From: Isotricha intestinalis
Taxonomy: Eukaryota; Ciliophora; Litostomatea; Vestibuliferida; Isotrichidae
Assembly: GCA_023807065.1 (NCBI GenBank)
Contig: JAJJLU010000506.1
Coordinates: 1-35,791, forward strand
Direction: 5' to 3'
DNA: 35,791 bases
Shown: one piece after another, positions 1 through 8,775 of the stretch
Layout: every line of letters begins with the position of its first letter
Position numbering within the stretch: position 1 is the first letter of the stretch
Made by a program: the position numbers and the translations under genes
Notes under the pieces: model-generated
Told to the model about the DNA's origin: nothing
Database searches by the model: none
The model's input: the letters and a program-made list of their open reading frames with translations, nothing else

Positions 1-571
1 TATAATTATTATTATTAAAATATCATCATATAATTATAACATATGATTAGATTTTTTTCTTTTCTTTTTATTATTTAATTTTCATTAATAATCCAAATAA
101 ACCAATAATATAATATTTAAAAAAAAAATAATTATTTTTTAATGATTTAATATACTAATTAAATAAATATGTTACTTTTTTTAAATTTTTAAAGCATGGA
201 TACAACAAGAGAAAAAGTGAAGGTGAAAAAAGATATAATAAATATAGAATAATATATTAAAAAAATAAATATTTATATAGAATTTCCCGCTTTAAAAAAT
301 TATTAAAAGAAATTTAAAAAAAAATTTAAATTATACTCAATATAATATATTTAGATTTCCAAAAAAAATTGTATCTTTTTTTGAAAAATTAAAGATGATT
401 CCATTTGGATAATTATTAGAATTATAATAAAAGAAAGATTGAAATAAAGAAAATATTATCCAAAAAGTAAAAAAGAAAAAAAATATTTTAAAAGAATTAA
501 AATAACGTTTATTTATTATCAAAATATTAAAAAGAATATTTCATTTTTTTTATTTCACAGATCGAAATTTA
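1..571. other. AT-rich stretch with no convincing gene
   Basis: No supported gene. There is an 18-codon ATG reading frame at about 196-252 on the plus strand, rich in Lys and Glu, and a Phe-rich minus-strand frame at 337-522 that opens with TTG rather than ATG. Neither has a recognisable motif. The sequence is dominated by A and T homopolymers, as expected of intergenic DNA in this genome. Confidence 0.5.
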
Positions 572-1117
572 TTAATTTTCTTCATCAGCTTTTTTTTCAT
601 CATTTTTTTTATCTTTTTTTTTATTTTTCCTTGTAGTTTTTTTATTTAAAAGATTTTCAGCATTTTTAAACTCTTCATCATCAACTTTTCTGTCTTTTTT
701 AACAGGAGCAGAAAAATCTTTTTTTTTTGGTTCTCTTTTTTTTCTTTCTTTTTTTGGTTTTTCTTCATTTTTTTCTTTATTTTCATCTTTTTTTTCTGTT
801 TTTTTTTCAGATTTTTTTTGTGTTGTTTTTTCCTTTTTATTTGATTTACTTTTTGAAGGAGTTTTTTTATGTTCTTTTTCTTCATTTTTTTCTTCTTTTT
901 CTTCTTTTTCTTCTTCTTTTTTTTCTTTTTCTTCTTTTTCTTCTTCTTTTTCTTCTTTTTCTTCTTTTTCTTCTTCTTTTTCTTCTTTTTCTTCTTTTTT
1001 TGGCGTTTGATTACCTTCTTTTTCTTTTTCTTCTTCTGGATTTTCAATTTCTTTTTTTTCTTCGTTTGTCTGTTCTTCTTCTTCTTTCTTTTCTGGATTC
1101 TTCTCTTCTGTATTCAT
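572..1117 (-). CDS. Lys/Glu-rich intrinsically disordered protein
   Basis: A 181-residue open frame with an ATG start and TAA stop. Residues from about 5 to 75 are almost only Lys and Glu in a repeating KEEKEEKEEE-like pattern of roughly ten residues, encoded by a (CTT/TTC)n microsatellite on the plus strand. The C-terminal third is less repetitive and Lys-rich, with an SAPVKKDRKVDDEEF segment. No fold or enzyme motif is visible. The charge pattern predicts a disordered protein or a long single charged helix, and the function is unknown. The other frames over this region are also open only because the DNA is a purine/pyrimidine repeat. The presence of Asp, Asn, Thr, Ser and Pro codons in this frame, and a clean ATG, favour it as the real gene. 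Confidence 0.5.
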   Translation of the reverse strand: MNTEEKNPEKKEEEEQTNEEKKEIENPEEEKEKEGNQTPKKEEKEEKEEEKEEKEEKEEEKEEKEKKEEEKEEKEEKNEEKEHKKTPSKSKSNKKEKTTQKKSEKKTEKKDENKEKNEEKPKKERKKREPKKKDFSAPVKKDRKVDDEEFKNAENLLNKKTTRKNKKKDKKNDEKKADEEN

Positions 1118-1593
1118 TATATTATTTTTTATTTATTTGATCAATCAACCGCCTTATATTATAATCCTAAAAGGAATTTATTTTTTTATTCTGTGTCTAA
1201 TATATTTTTTGCAATTATTTGTCTTTTTTTATTTTTTTTTTTTATTGTTTTGGGATTTAATAATTGGAATTTTAATTTATTAATTATTTTTTTATTTATT
1301 ATTTTTTTATTTAAAAAAACTTTGTTTTGGTATTTATTTTTTATTAAAGTAAATATAAGATATTTAAGGTAGATAATAGAATATGCTATTCAAGAAAAGA
1401 AAATTTAAAAGATATAATCAGATAATTTGGTTTTTAAATGAAGATATTTAATATTTTCAAACATTAAAAGTATATTATAAATAAAAAGAACTCCAAAAAA
1501 AATGACCTAAAGAGAAGTTTTCAATAATTCAATTAGATATTCATAAATTCAATAATTAATAAATATTTTATTGCTTAAAAATCATTATAACAA
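1118..1593. other. Intergenic; possible short gene relic on the plus strand
   Basis: No intact gene. A plus-strand frame without an ATG (about 1138-1372) encodes a Phe-rich hydrophobic string. From 1383 an ATG opens a 22-codon frame ending in TAA at 1449-1451. The same frame continues with a protein-like sequence interrupted by further TAA and TGA codons to about 1560. This may be a decayed gene, but AT-rich DNA read this way often looks protein-like. Confidence 0.25.
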
Positions 1594-2301
1594 TTATATA
1601 GATTTAAAATTAGAATTGACTCTAAGAGTATTATTAAATTTTAATTTACTAATATCATCTTTTATTTTATTCATAAATTTCATTTCATTAATTAAATGTT
1701 TAATTTTAAAAGCATTTGCATCAAAAAAATCTTTTTTTTTTTGTAATATACATTCTCTATTATATAAATTAGTATCATGACTTGTAGAATGAATTCTTAA
1801 TTTATTAAAAGGATTATTAATATTTCCAACTGTTCTTAAATTATTATATGTTTTATAAGATTCATTATATGACATTATTCTAAGATTTTTATATTTTTCT
1901 AAACTTTTAATTTTTGTCTTTTTTTCTTTTATTTTTATTTTTTCTTTTGAATTTATGCTTTTTATTAATTTTTGATCATTTTTTAATAAATCTCTTTTAT
2001 AGCAATTTATTAACTTTGGAATAAATAAAGGTGTTTTATTTAATAATGTTCTTTTTGATATTACTCTTATTAAAGGAAATGGCTTATTGAAAATTATATT
2101 TTTTTCCTTTTTTCTTGGAGAAAATATTTCATTTAAATGTTCAGTTAATGTTATTCTGTGACTTTGAACTGCTAATCCATCAAAATTATTATTATTCTCA
2201 TAAGGTTCTATCTCTAATATTTTATTAATTTTTATATTCTTTATTTTAGGAGAAATAAAATGACTTTTCGTAAGAAAAGTATCACTTTCATTTTTTTTCA
2301 T
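1594..2301 (-). CDS. Unknown basic protein
   Basis: A 235-residue frame with an ATG start, TAA stop and A-rich upstream context. I do not recognise it. It is rich in Lys, Asn and Ile, contains an SPRKKEKN stretch near residue 80 and several basic patches, and shows no transmembrane segment, signal peptide or cysteine pattern. Codon choice matches neighbouring genes. Its length without a stop in DNA this AT-rich makes it very likely to be coding. It lies about 175 nt downstream of the WD40 gene stop, on the same strand. Function cannot be assigned; a basic cytoskeletal or nucleic-acid-associated protein is only a guess. Confidence 0.6.
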   Translation of the reverse strand: MKKNESDTFLTKSHFISPKIKNIKINKILEIEPYENNNNFDGLAVQSHRITLTEHLNEIFSPRKKEKNIIFNKPFPLIRVISKRTLLNKTPLFIPKLINCYKRDLLKNDQKLIKSINSKEKIKIKEKKTKIKSLEKYKNLRIMSYNESYKTYNNLRTVGNINNPFNKLRIHSTSHDTNLYNRECILQKKKDFFDANAFKIKHLINEMKFMNKIKDDISKLKFNNTLRVNSNFKSI

Positions 2302-2476
2302 ATATATAAAAAAACAACATAACTTTCAATAAAATAAATAATGGAAAAAAATATATTAATATAAAAAACAAATAAAAAAATTAAGCACAAAATCAAACAT
2401 TAATTTAAAGATAATAAATAATCAAAACTAAATAAACAATAATAAATAAGCTTAAAACTATAATTAAAAAATTGTT

Positions 2477-3661
2477 TTAATTTTTATTCCCCCAAACTTT
2501 AATAGTTTGATCAGAACTTCCGCTACAAACACATCCATTAGGTAAAACAAGACAACAATTAACACTTTCATCATGGTCTTCCAAAGTAGAAACACTAGAT
2601 TTGTTTTTTAAATCCCAAATAATAAGACTCCAATCAGTTCCTGCACTAACAATATATTGATCATCAAAATTATCAATACACATAATATGACCTGTATGAC
2701 CTTCAAGAAAAAATTCTTGATTTTTTTTTTCCCAATCCCAAACTCTAATTACATTATCATAACCACCGCTTAATAATTTTTTCCCGTTTTCAATTAATTT
2801 TAAACATTGAATTCCATGAACATGACCTTCTAAATCAAATAAAAATTTTTTATTTAAAATATCCCACACTTTAATTTTATTATCACTTCCACCTGAAAAT
2901 AAAGTCTTTTCATCATAACATTCTAAACAACGAATTTCTTCTTGATGACCAGTTAAAATTCCAACTTCTAAATTCATATTTTCATCTCCAATATTATTAT
3001 CCATAATACTTAAATCATAAAATCTAATAGATTTATCTCCTGAGCCAAGAGCAATTTTAATATCTGAAATTTGTTTAATACAAGAAAATGGCATATTTGA
3101 ATTATATGAAGAAATTTCTTTTCCTTTATTTATACTCCATTGTTTTAATGTTTTATCTCTTGAAACTGAAACTATTTTTTCATTTGTATATTGAATAACA
3201 TCATTTATTACATCTGTATGTCCTTTATAAACAAATATTGGTTTTTTTTCTGTTTTTATATCATCAGTTATTAAATCCCATAATTTTAATGTATTATCTT
3301 GACTACATGATATTATTTTATTGTTTTTTAATATTATTAATTTTTGAACCCAATCATTATGTGCTTTTATTGTTTTTAAACATGTATATTCATAATTCTT
3401 TTCTGAAGGAATTGATACTATTTTTGTATTAACTGGTTTTGATTTTTCATTTACTGGTTTTTCAGGTTTAAATTGAGATGGTTTTGGATTTTCTCCCTTC
3501 TTTTCTTCAATTTTCTTTTTTTCTTTTGATGTTGAAGAGTTTGATGTTTGTTTTTTTGGAATTGATTTTGATTGGGTTTTTGATGGTGGAATGTTTGATT
3601 TAGTTTTATCAGTTTTTGGTTTTGATTTTGAGGTTTTTTGGACTTGGCCTGTTTTTTTCAT
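2477..3661 (-). CDS. WD40-repeat beta-propeller protein
   Basis: A 394-residue protein. Residues 1-90 form a low-complexity tail rich in Lys, Ser, Thr and Pro, probably disordered. From about 93 to the C terminus there are seven WD40 repeats, enough for one complete seven-bladed propeller. The GH dipeptide appears as YKGHTD, LTGHQE, LEGHVH and LEGHTG, with KAHND and LEDHD as variants, and blades end in WD-type dipeptides such as LWDL, VWDI, VWDW, IWDL and KVWG. The third blade is degenerate (FYDL). Such propellers are scaffolds for multiprotein complexes. Nothing here identifies the partner: there is no F-box, LisH or other catalytic domain. ATG start, TAA stop, and 86 nt from the upstream transporter gene. 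Confidence 0.9.
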   Translation of the reverse strand: MKKTGQVQKTSKSKPKTDKTKSNIPPSKTQSKSIPKKQTSNSSTSKEKKKIEEKKGENPKPSQFKPEKPVNEKSKPVNTKIVSIPSEKNYEYTCLKTIKAHNDWVQKLIILKNNKIISCSQDNTLKLWDLITDDIKTEKKPIFVYKGHTDVINDVIQYTNEKIVSVSRDKTLKQWSINKGKEISSYNSNMPFSCIKQISDIKIALGSGDKSIRFYDLSIMDNNIGDENMNLEVGILTGHQEEIRCLECYDEKTLFSGGSDNKIKVWDILNKKFLFDLEGHVHGIQCLKLIENGKKLLSGGYDNVIRVWDWEKKNQEFFLEGHTGHIMCIDNFDDQYIVSAGTDWSLIIWDLKNKSSVSTLEDHDESVNCCLVLPNGCVCSGSSDQTIKVWGNKN

Positions 3662-3747
3662 TTTATATATATGCTTTTTTTTGGATTTTTGGTTTATTTT
3701 TTAATTTATTTTTAATTTTTTATTATTCATTTATTTATTTACTTTTT

Positions 3748-5214
3748 TTATTCGGTTTTTATTACATTTTTGGAATAGTCAAATTTCTTTTTGCTTTCTA
3801 AAAATGATATAAGTAAAGATAGAATATTAGTTCCAATTGAACAATAATAAATAAAATTATAGGCATCTGATTTATCAATTAAATAACTCTTACACATGAA
3901 ATAAAGTATTATAGTTCCTAAAAGAGAAGAAATTCCTTTAGAAGTAGAGCACATTTGGAATAAATAAGCAGAATAATCTTCAGTAAAAACTTCTGTTAAA
4001 TGCATATAAATAATTTCCTGATTTAAAACAAATAAAATTCCAATTAAAACAATAAATATATAATGAAAATAGAAATTTTTTAATACCAATATACTTAAAG
4101 TAATTGAAAAAATAACTTTGATGAATAATAAACTTTTAAAACTTAATTTTTCCTTTTTTTTGATAATTAACAAATAAATAATTCCTATTATAAAACTTAT
4201 TCCACTAATAAAACAATAAATATAAATAATATTTAAATGTGCATGAATAACCCTAATAATAAAAGTATTAAATAATATTTCTTCAGAAAAATTTAATAAC
4301 ATACTAAAAAAAAATATTAAAAAAAATCTTTTTGATTCATATGCAATTTTATAATTTCCCTTAAATATTTTTTCAGTTAATTTTTCTTGTCCTGTTACTA
4401 AAGGTTTATAAAAAACAGGAAAAGATAATAAAGGAACCAAAACAATTAAATTAGTTCTTCCATAATCTTTTATTTTTTTTTTTTCTTCATCTTCGTTGGA
4501 AAAATTTTCAGAAAAATTTCCACTTAACAATTCTTCAAATTCATTGTCTTCGATTCCATCTTTATTAGTGTTATGAATAATGAAAGAAATTAGAGTTAAA
4601 CTAATTAAAACAAAAACAAAATAGAAAGAATAATCTTTTATAAAAGAAGTATAATAATAAGGAAAAAAATATCTGTCCAAAACATTTTCTGCTTTTTCTT
4701 TATCTGAAAAAAGTAAAATTAATTTTGAAAAATATAAAATAAATATACTAAATATTAATGAAGTTAAACATGATATAAAACCTAATAATATATTTGGTAA
4801 ATAATCATTTTTGTCCTCTGAATAATTCAATAAATTTTTAATTGAATAAGATATATTTATTCCATAACATAATCCAATAACAATAATTAAAAAAAATAAA
4901 TAATATATTGAAAATATCGAAAAAAAATAATATATCAACCAAACAAAAATTTGTAAAATATTTGTAACTAATAAAACTAAAACAATTGAAATTTTCTTTT
5001 TCAATATTTTATTTACAATAAAAACAGATGAATTTACTGCAATTATAAATAATGAATATATAAATAAATTCATTTCTATTTGTATTGTTCTATTATAAAA
5101 ACGATGATAAGATACAAATATATGAGAAAATATTATAAATGAAGGATAGAAACTCAATATCAAAAATATTATTACTGTTCCAAAAAAAGTTTGTATTCTG
5201 CCTTTTGTTTCCAT
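3748..5214 (-). CDS. Multi-pass membrane transporter, MFS-like (possibly nodulin-like)
   Basis: A 488-residue, strongly hydrophobic protein with about 12 predicted membrane-spanning segments and a hydrophilic, acidic central loop around residues 215-250 (ELLSGNFSENFSNEDEEKKK) dividing two halves of about six segments each. This 6+6 arrangement with a central cytoplasmic loop is the hallmark of the major facilitator superfamily. The GLCYG segment in the fourth membrane region and EVFTEDYSAYLFQ in the second half loosely recall nodulin-like MFS transporters, where ELFG-like motifs occur at similar positions. That subfamily call is weak, and an equilibrative nucleoside transporter is an alternative. 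Substrate unknown. ATG start, TAA stop. Confidence 0.7.
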   Translation of the reverse strand: METKGRIQTFFGTVIIFLILSFYPSFIIFSHIFVSYHRFYNRTIQIEMNLFIYSLFIIAVNSSVFIVNKILKKKISIVLVLLVTNILQIFVWLIYYFFSIFSIYYLFFLIIVIGLCYGINISYSIKNLLNYSEDKNDYLPNILLGFISCLTSLIFSIFILYFSKLILLFSDKEKAENVLDRYFFPYYYTSFIKDYSFYFVFVLISLTLISFIIHNTNKDGIEDNEFEELLSGNFSENFSNEDEEKKKIKDYGRTNLIVLVPLLSFPVFYKPLVTGQEKLTEKIFKGNYKIAYESKRFFLIFFFSMLLNFSEEILFNTFIIRVIHAHLNIIYIYCFISGISFIIGIIYLLIIKKKEKLSFKSLLFIKVIFSITLSILVLKNFYFHYIFIVLIGILFVLNQEIIYMHLTEVFTEDYSAYLFQMCSTSKGISSLLGTIILYFMCKSYLIDKSDAYNFIYYCSIGTNILSLLISFLESKKKFDYSKNVIKTE

Positions 5215-5501
5215 AAATATTATTTTATTATTTTATTTTATTTTATTTTTAATTATAATATTATTCATCCATTATGAAATATTATTTTAAAATTTTGTAC
5301 AAAATATATATTTTTATAATATATATCATAACCATTAACTTTGGATTTTTAAAATTATTGAAATAAATATATAAATTAATATTTTATATTAATTAGTGAT
5401 AATACTAAAAGTCATGAAATAATCTAAGAATTCATTATTCAAAAATTTACTGAAAAAAAAAATAAATTAAATAAATAAAACATATTTTTAAATAAAAAAA
5501 T

Positions 5502-7958
5502 TTATTCAATCGGATTATAAGACAAATTGAATTTAATATCTCTATCATTATCATTATAAACATTGGCGAAAAATTCATAAGAATTAGGAGAAACTACTTT
5601 TTGAATTTCATAAACATTTCCTTCAACAATAATATTATCATCATAATCAAAGCTTAAAATAATATTAAGAGCAATATTTCCATAATTAAAGCAACCAAAA
5701 GAATTAATATCACTTCCTTTAGATTGATATTGAAAAACAGAAACATCACCATTTTTAAATATTTCTTTACTATTATTTTTAAAAGTAATTTGATTTATTT
5801 TTGAATTTAAATCAGTTCCTAAATTATCTCTAACATTAATAATAATTTGATTATTAGAATGAAAAGTTAACATAAAATTTCTACTTCTTAAAGGATATAA
5901 ATCATTATCATATCCTAAATTAAATAGCCATTTTCTTATTTTTTCTTCTCCTTCATTTATATAAGTTTCTTTAAATAATTGAATAAAACCTTTTTCAGTA
6001 ATTCCACCTTCATAAGATGAATATTTTTTTAAATATATATTATTAAAATCATTTTCATCTAATTGTTCTTTCATTGTACTTGAATAAAATCCTTTAAATT
6101 CATTATACATTAATTTTTGATTTAATAATAAATCAAATTTTTTAAAAATATCTAAAATAGTATTTTTAAAAATTGGAGTAAAATCTCCTTTTTCTTTATC
6201 AAATAATATTGTATTTTCTTCATTTGATTTTTGTGGTCTTCCAAAGAAACAACCACTTGTTCTTGGAAGAATAATATAATTTCCAGGTTCTAAATTTAAT
6301 TCTATTTGAATTAAAGAAATTTTATTATACTCTAAACTTTGATAATGAGATATTTCATTTGTTTTTTTATCTTGTATTAATATTGTTAAAGCAATATCTA
6401 ATAAATTTTTCCTTGTTTCATCTTCTTTAAATTTATCTTCATCTTGGAATAAACTTATAATAATATTTGTTTTTTTTTCTAATTTAATATAATAATACCA
6501 TTTTGAAATAACATTTATTTCTTCTTTTAATAAAACAAATTTACCTCTTATTCTAACTTCATTCCAATTACTAATATAGCAAACAGCATAAGAAGAAAAT
6601 TCATAAATAAAATCTTTAAATTTCATAATTAAAGTCGCAACTTTTAAATCATTTTCTAATTCAGGATAATCATTAATTAAATTAATTTCATATTCTTTAA
6701 ATAATTTATTTTTAGTTCCATCATCCCATACTTTTCTTAAAATAATAAACATATCATTTTTAATTTTTTTTAAATTTAAAATATAATAACCAAAATTTAC
6801 AATAGTTAATAAATTATCTTCTTCTTTTTTACTTTGATCTCTCTCTTTACTCACAGCAACATTAACATATTTTTTTTTACAAGTATAATTAAATAAATTA
6901 TTAAATAAATCATCTTCACTTCCATTATTTAAAGCATCATTAATGGAAAAAAAATAAGTAGGACAACCAGTTAAAACATTGAAAAAATCAAATATGTTTA
7001 AAGCAGTTAAATTATAATAACAACCATAAATTTTAGCAAGGGCTTTTTCTAAAATTAATATCCAAATATTATTACTTTTACATCTTGAAACCATAGGATA
7101 ACTTTTTGGAAAACAAGGAATTAAATCATCTATTATTACTGTTACCCATTCACCATTAACACATAATTTAACTTGATAAATACCATTTTTATTATATATA
7201 TCATTTTTAAATAATCTTCTTATTAAATTATGTTTTTCTGATAAAGCACTAAATACACTTTCTAAATGATTATCTGGTAAAATTCCTTGTATTATTTCAT
7301 TTGGTTCTGGATCTGAATTTTCTGAATTAAATACTTTTATTTCTTTTACTTCAATTGGGTTATTTATATCATTTAATATAAATTCTTCTGGTCTTCTCCA
7401 ATGAATTAAATATTCTAAATATTCTTTTATGTTATTATCATATTTTTCACTTATGAAAGAATTATCGTTTGGTAAAAAATCATAATCAATAAATTTATTG
7501 TTTTTTAATATTTTTTCTATTTCTTCTTTTGATAAATGTTCAAACGATATATTTGAATATAAATTTTTATTGTTATTTATTTCATTATTTAAATTTTCTA
7601 TATCTTTTATTATATATTTTTCCTGCTCTGACTTATCAGGAATACTTAATGTTAAAGTGTAATTTGTACTAAATTTTCCACCTTTTAATATATTTACTTT
7701 TGTTATTTCTTTGGTTTCAAAAGGATTTATTGTTGATGTTGTTGAATTTTCATTTTCATTTAAATTGTCTATTTGAATATTTTGAGAATTTTGGAAATTT
7801 ATTGTAAATGTTATTGTACTCATTGAAGTTGATTGAATTTTATATATATCTGTTTCTATTATTTCTGATTCCTCTGAATATTTTTCAATTTCTGTTATTA
7901 ATATTATTCCTGGTCCTATTTCTTTTTTTATTATTTCTGGGTTTGATTTTTTTGACAT
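5502..7958 (-). CDS. Calpain-family protein lacking the catalytic residues
   Basis: An 818-residue protein. An N-terminal beta-rich domain (about 1-110) is followed by a calpain-type papain-fold core (about 190-460). Family landmarks are clear: a QG.L.D motif at 224-229, LIRRLF, GIYQVKLCVNGEWVTVIIDD at 259-278, LEKALAKIYG and NVLTGCPT. The three catalytic positions are all changed. The Cys of the GDCWF block is Asn230 (LPDNHL), the His of the GHAY block is Phe389 (NFGYYIL), and the Asn of the RNPWG block is Lys409 (LRKVWD). It is therefore predicted to be an inactive, non-peptidase calpain. A C2-like domain III module (about 460-590, ending with the GNYIILPRTSG block) and a helical EF-hand-like region follow, then a C-terminal beta domain resembling the N-terminal one. 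Non-catalytic calpain-like proteins are common in protists and often associate with cytoskeleton or membranes. Confidence 0.85.
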   Translation of the reverse strand: MSKKSNPEIIKKEIGPGIILITEIEKYSEESEIIETDIYKIQSTSMSTITFTINFQNSQNIQIDNLNENENSTTSTINPFETKEITKVNILKGGKFSTNYTLTLSIPDKSEQEKYIIKDIENLNNEINNNKNLYSNISFEHLSKEEIEKILKNNKFIDYDFLPNDNSFISEKYDNNIKEYLEYLIHWRRPEEFILNDINNPIEVKEIKVFNSENSDPEPNEIIQGILPDNHLESVFSALSEKHNLIRRLFKNDIYNKNGIYQVKLCVNGEWVTVIIDDLIPCFPKSYPMVSRCKSNNIWILILEKALAKIYGCYYNLTALNIFDFFNVLTGCPTYFFSINDALNNGSEDDLFNNLFNYTCKKKYVNVAVSKERDQSKKEEDNLLTIVNFGYYILNLKKIKNDMFIILRKVWDDGTKNKLFKEYEINLINDYPELENDLKVATLIMKFKDFIYEFSSYAVCYISNWNEVRIRGKFVLLKEEINVISKWYYYIKLEKKTNIIISLFQDEDKFKEDETRKNLLDIALTILIQDKKTNEISHYQSLEYNKISLIQIELNLEPGNYIILPRTSGCFFGRPQKSNEENTILFDKEKGDFTPIFKNTILDIFKKFDLLLNQKLMYNEFKGFYSSTMKEQLDENDFNNIYLKKYSSYEGGITEKGFIQLFKETYINEGEEKIRKWLFNLGYDNDLYPLRSRNFMLTFHSNNQIIINVRDNLGTDLNSKINQITFKNNSKEIFKNGDVSVFQYQSKGSDINSFGCFNYGNIALNIILSFDYDDNIIVEGNVYEIQKVVSPNSYEFFANVYNDNDRDIKFNLSYNPIE

Positions 7959-8775
7959 TTTTTTTGAATATGTATATAAATACTTTTATTGATAAGTTAT
8001 TTATTAATTATTTTTTATTTAAATTAAAAAATTATTTTAATTATTTTCATTATAAAATCTTTAAAAAAAATTAATCCTAATATAATTTAGGTTAAAATAA
8101 ATTAAAAAATATAATATATAATAAAATATAAATTATTATTTAAATATTTTTTCTAAATTTTATAGTTTTTATTTTTTTAATATATGATTTATTGGAATTT
8201 ATGATATTATTAAATATTGAAATTTCTCCCAAGGAATTAATAATATATAATCTAGGATAAAATAATTATGAAATATAAATAACTTAAACATTATTAAGAA
8301 TATTAAAGTAGTAATTAAGTGAGGTGAATTATCATTACAAATATTATTTAAATCCAAAAATTTTACTATTCTATAGAACAATAATAGGTTATTAAGTTAT
8401 AATTTCATCAATAGAAATGAATTCTCTTTTAATATATCTTGGTATTTGTTTTTTCCATTGATCAATTTCAATAATTTATAAACCAAATTAGTGTGAATAC
8501 CTTTTAAAGTATTTATTAATACATTTGTTTTTCTATTAAATAGTCTTATTAATGAATAGTATAAACATAATATTATTGTTTTCATATATTAAATTTCTTA
8601 AACAAATATCTAAAATATTGAATAATAATAATGGCTAATTAAAGATAAGATTGTTCATTATTTAATAAATTTTAATTTTAAAAACATTCAAAATGAAAAT
8701 TTTTTGTTAAATTTCTAATTAATATTTCATATATACTTAAATATAAAGAAGAATAATATAAAATGGCATTTTAAT
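7959..8775. other. Intergenic interval with a decayed reading frame
   Basis: About 800 nt between the calpain-like gene and the CAP-like gene. The only structure I see is the interrupted minus-strand frame at 8199-8585 described separately. The remainder is A/T homopolymer-rich with no motif. Minus-strand transcription on both sides suggests the part next to 7958 holds the calpain promoter. Confidence 0.4.
8199..8585 (-). pseudogene. Possible gene relic with one in-frame stop
   Basis: An ATG at 8583-8585 opens a 62-codon frame (starting MKTIILCLYYS) that ends at TAA 8397-8399. The same frame then stays open for another 65 codons to about 8199, so there is one stop in about 128 codons, where roughly ten would be expected by chance in DNA this AT-rich. 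No GT-AG intron of the local type can remove the stop. The product would be hydrophobic and unrecognised. Base composition is less AT-rich than flanking spacer. It could be a pseudogene, a short real gene with a second fragment, or chance. Confidence 0.3.

Noticed and set aside
646..1372. Overlapping Lys- or Phe-only open frames on both strands of the K/E-rich gene
   Set aside because: They are phase-shifted translations of one purine/pyrimidine microsatellite; only the 572-1117 frame has varied codons and normal ends.
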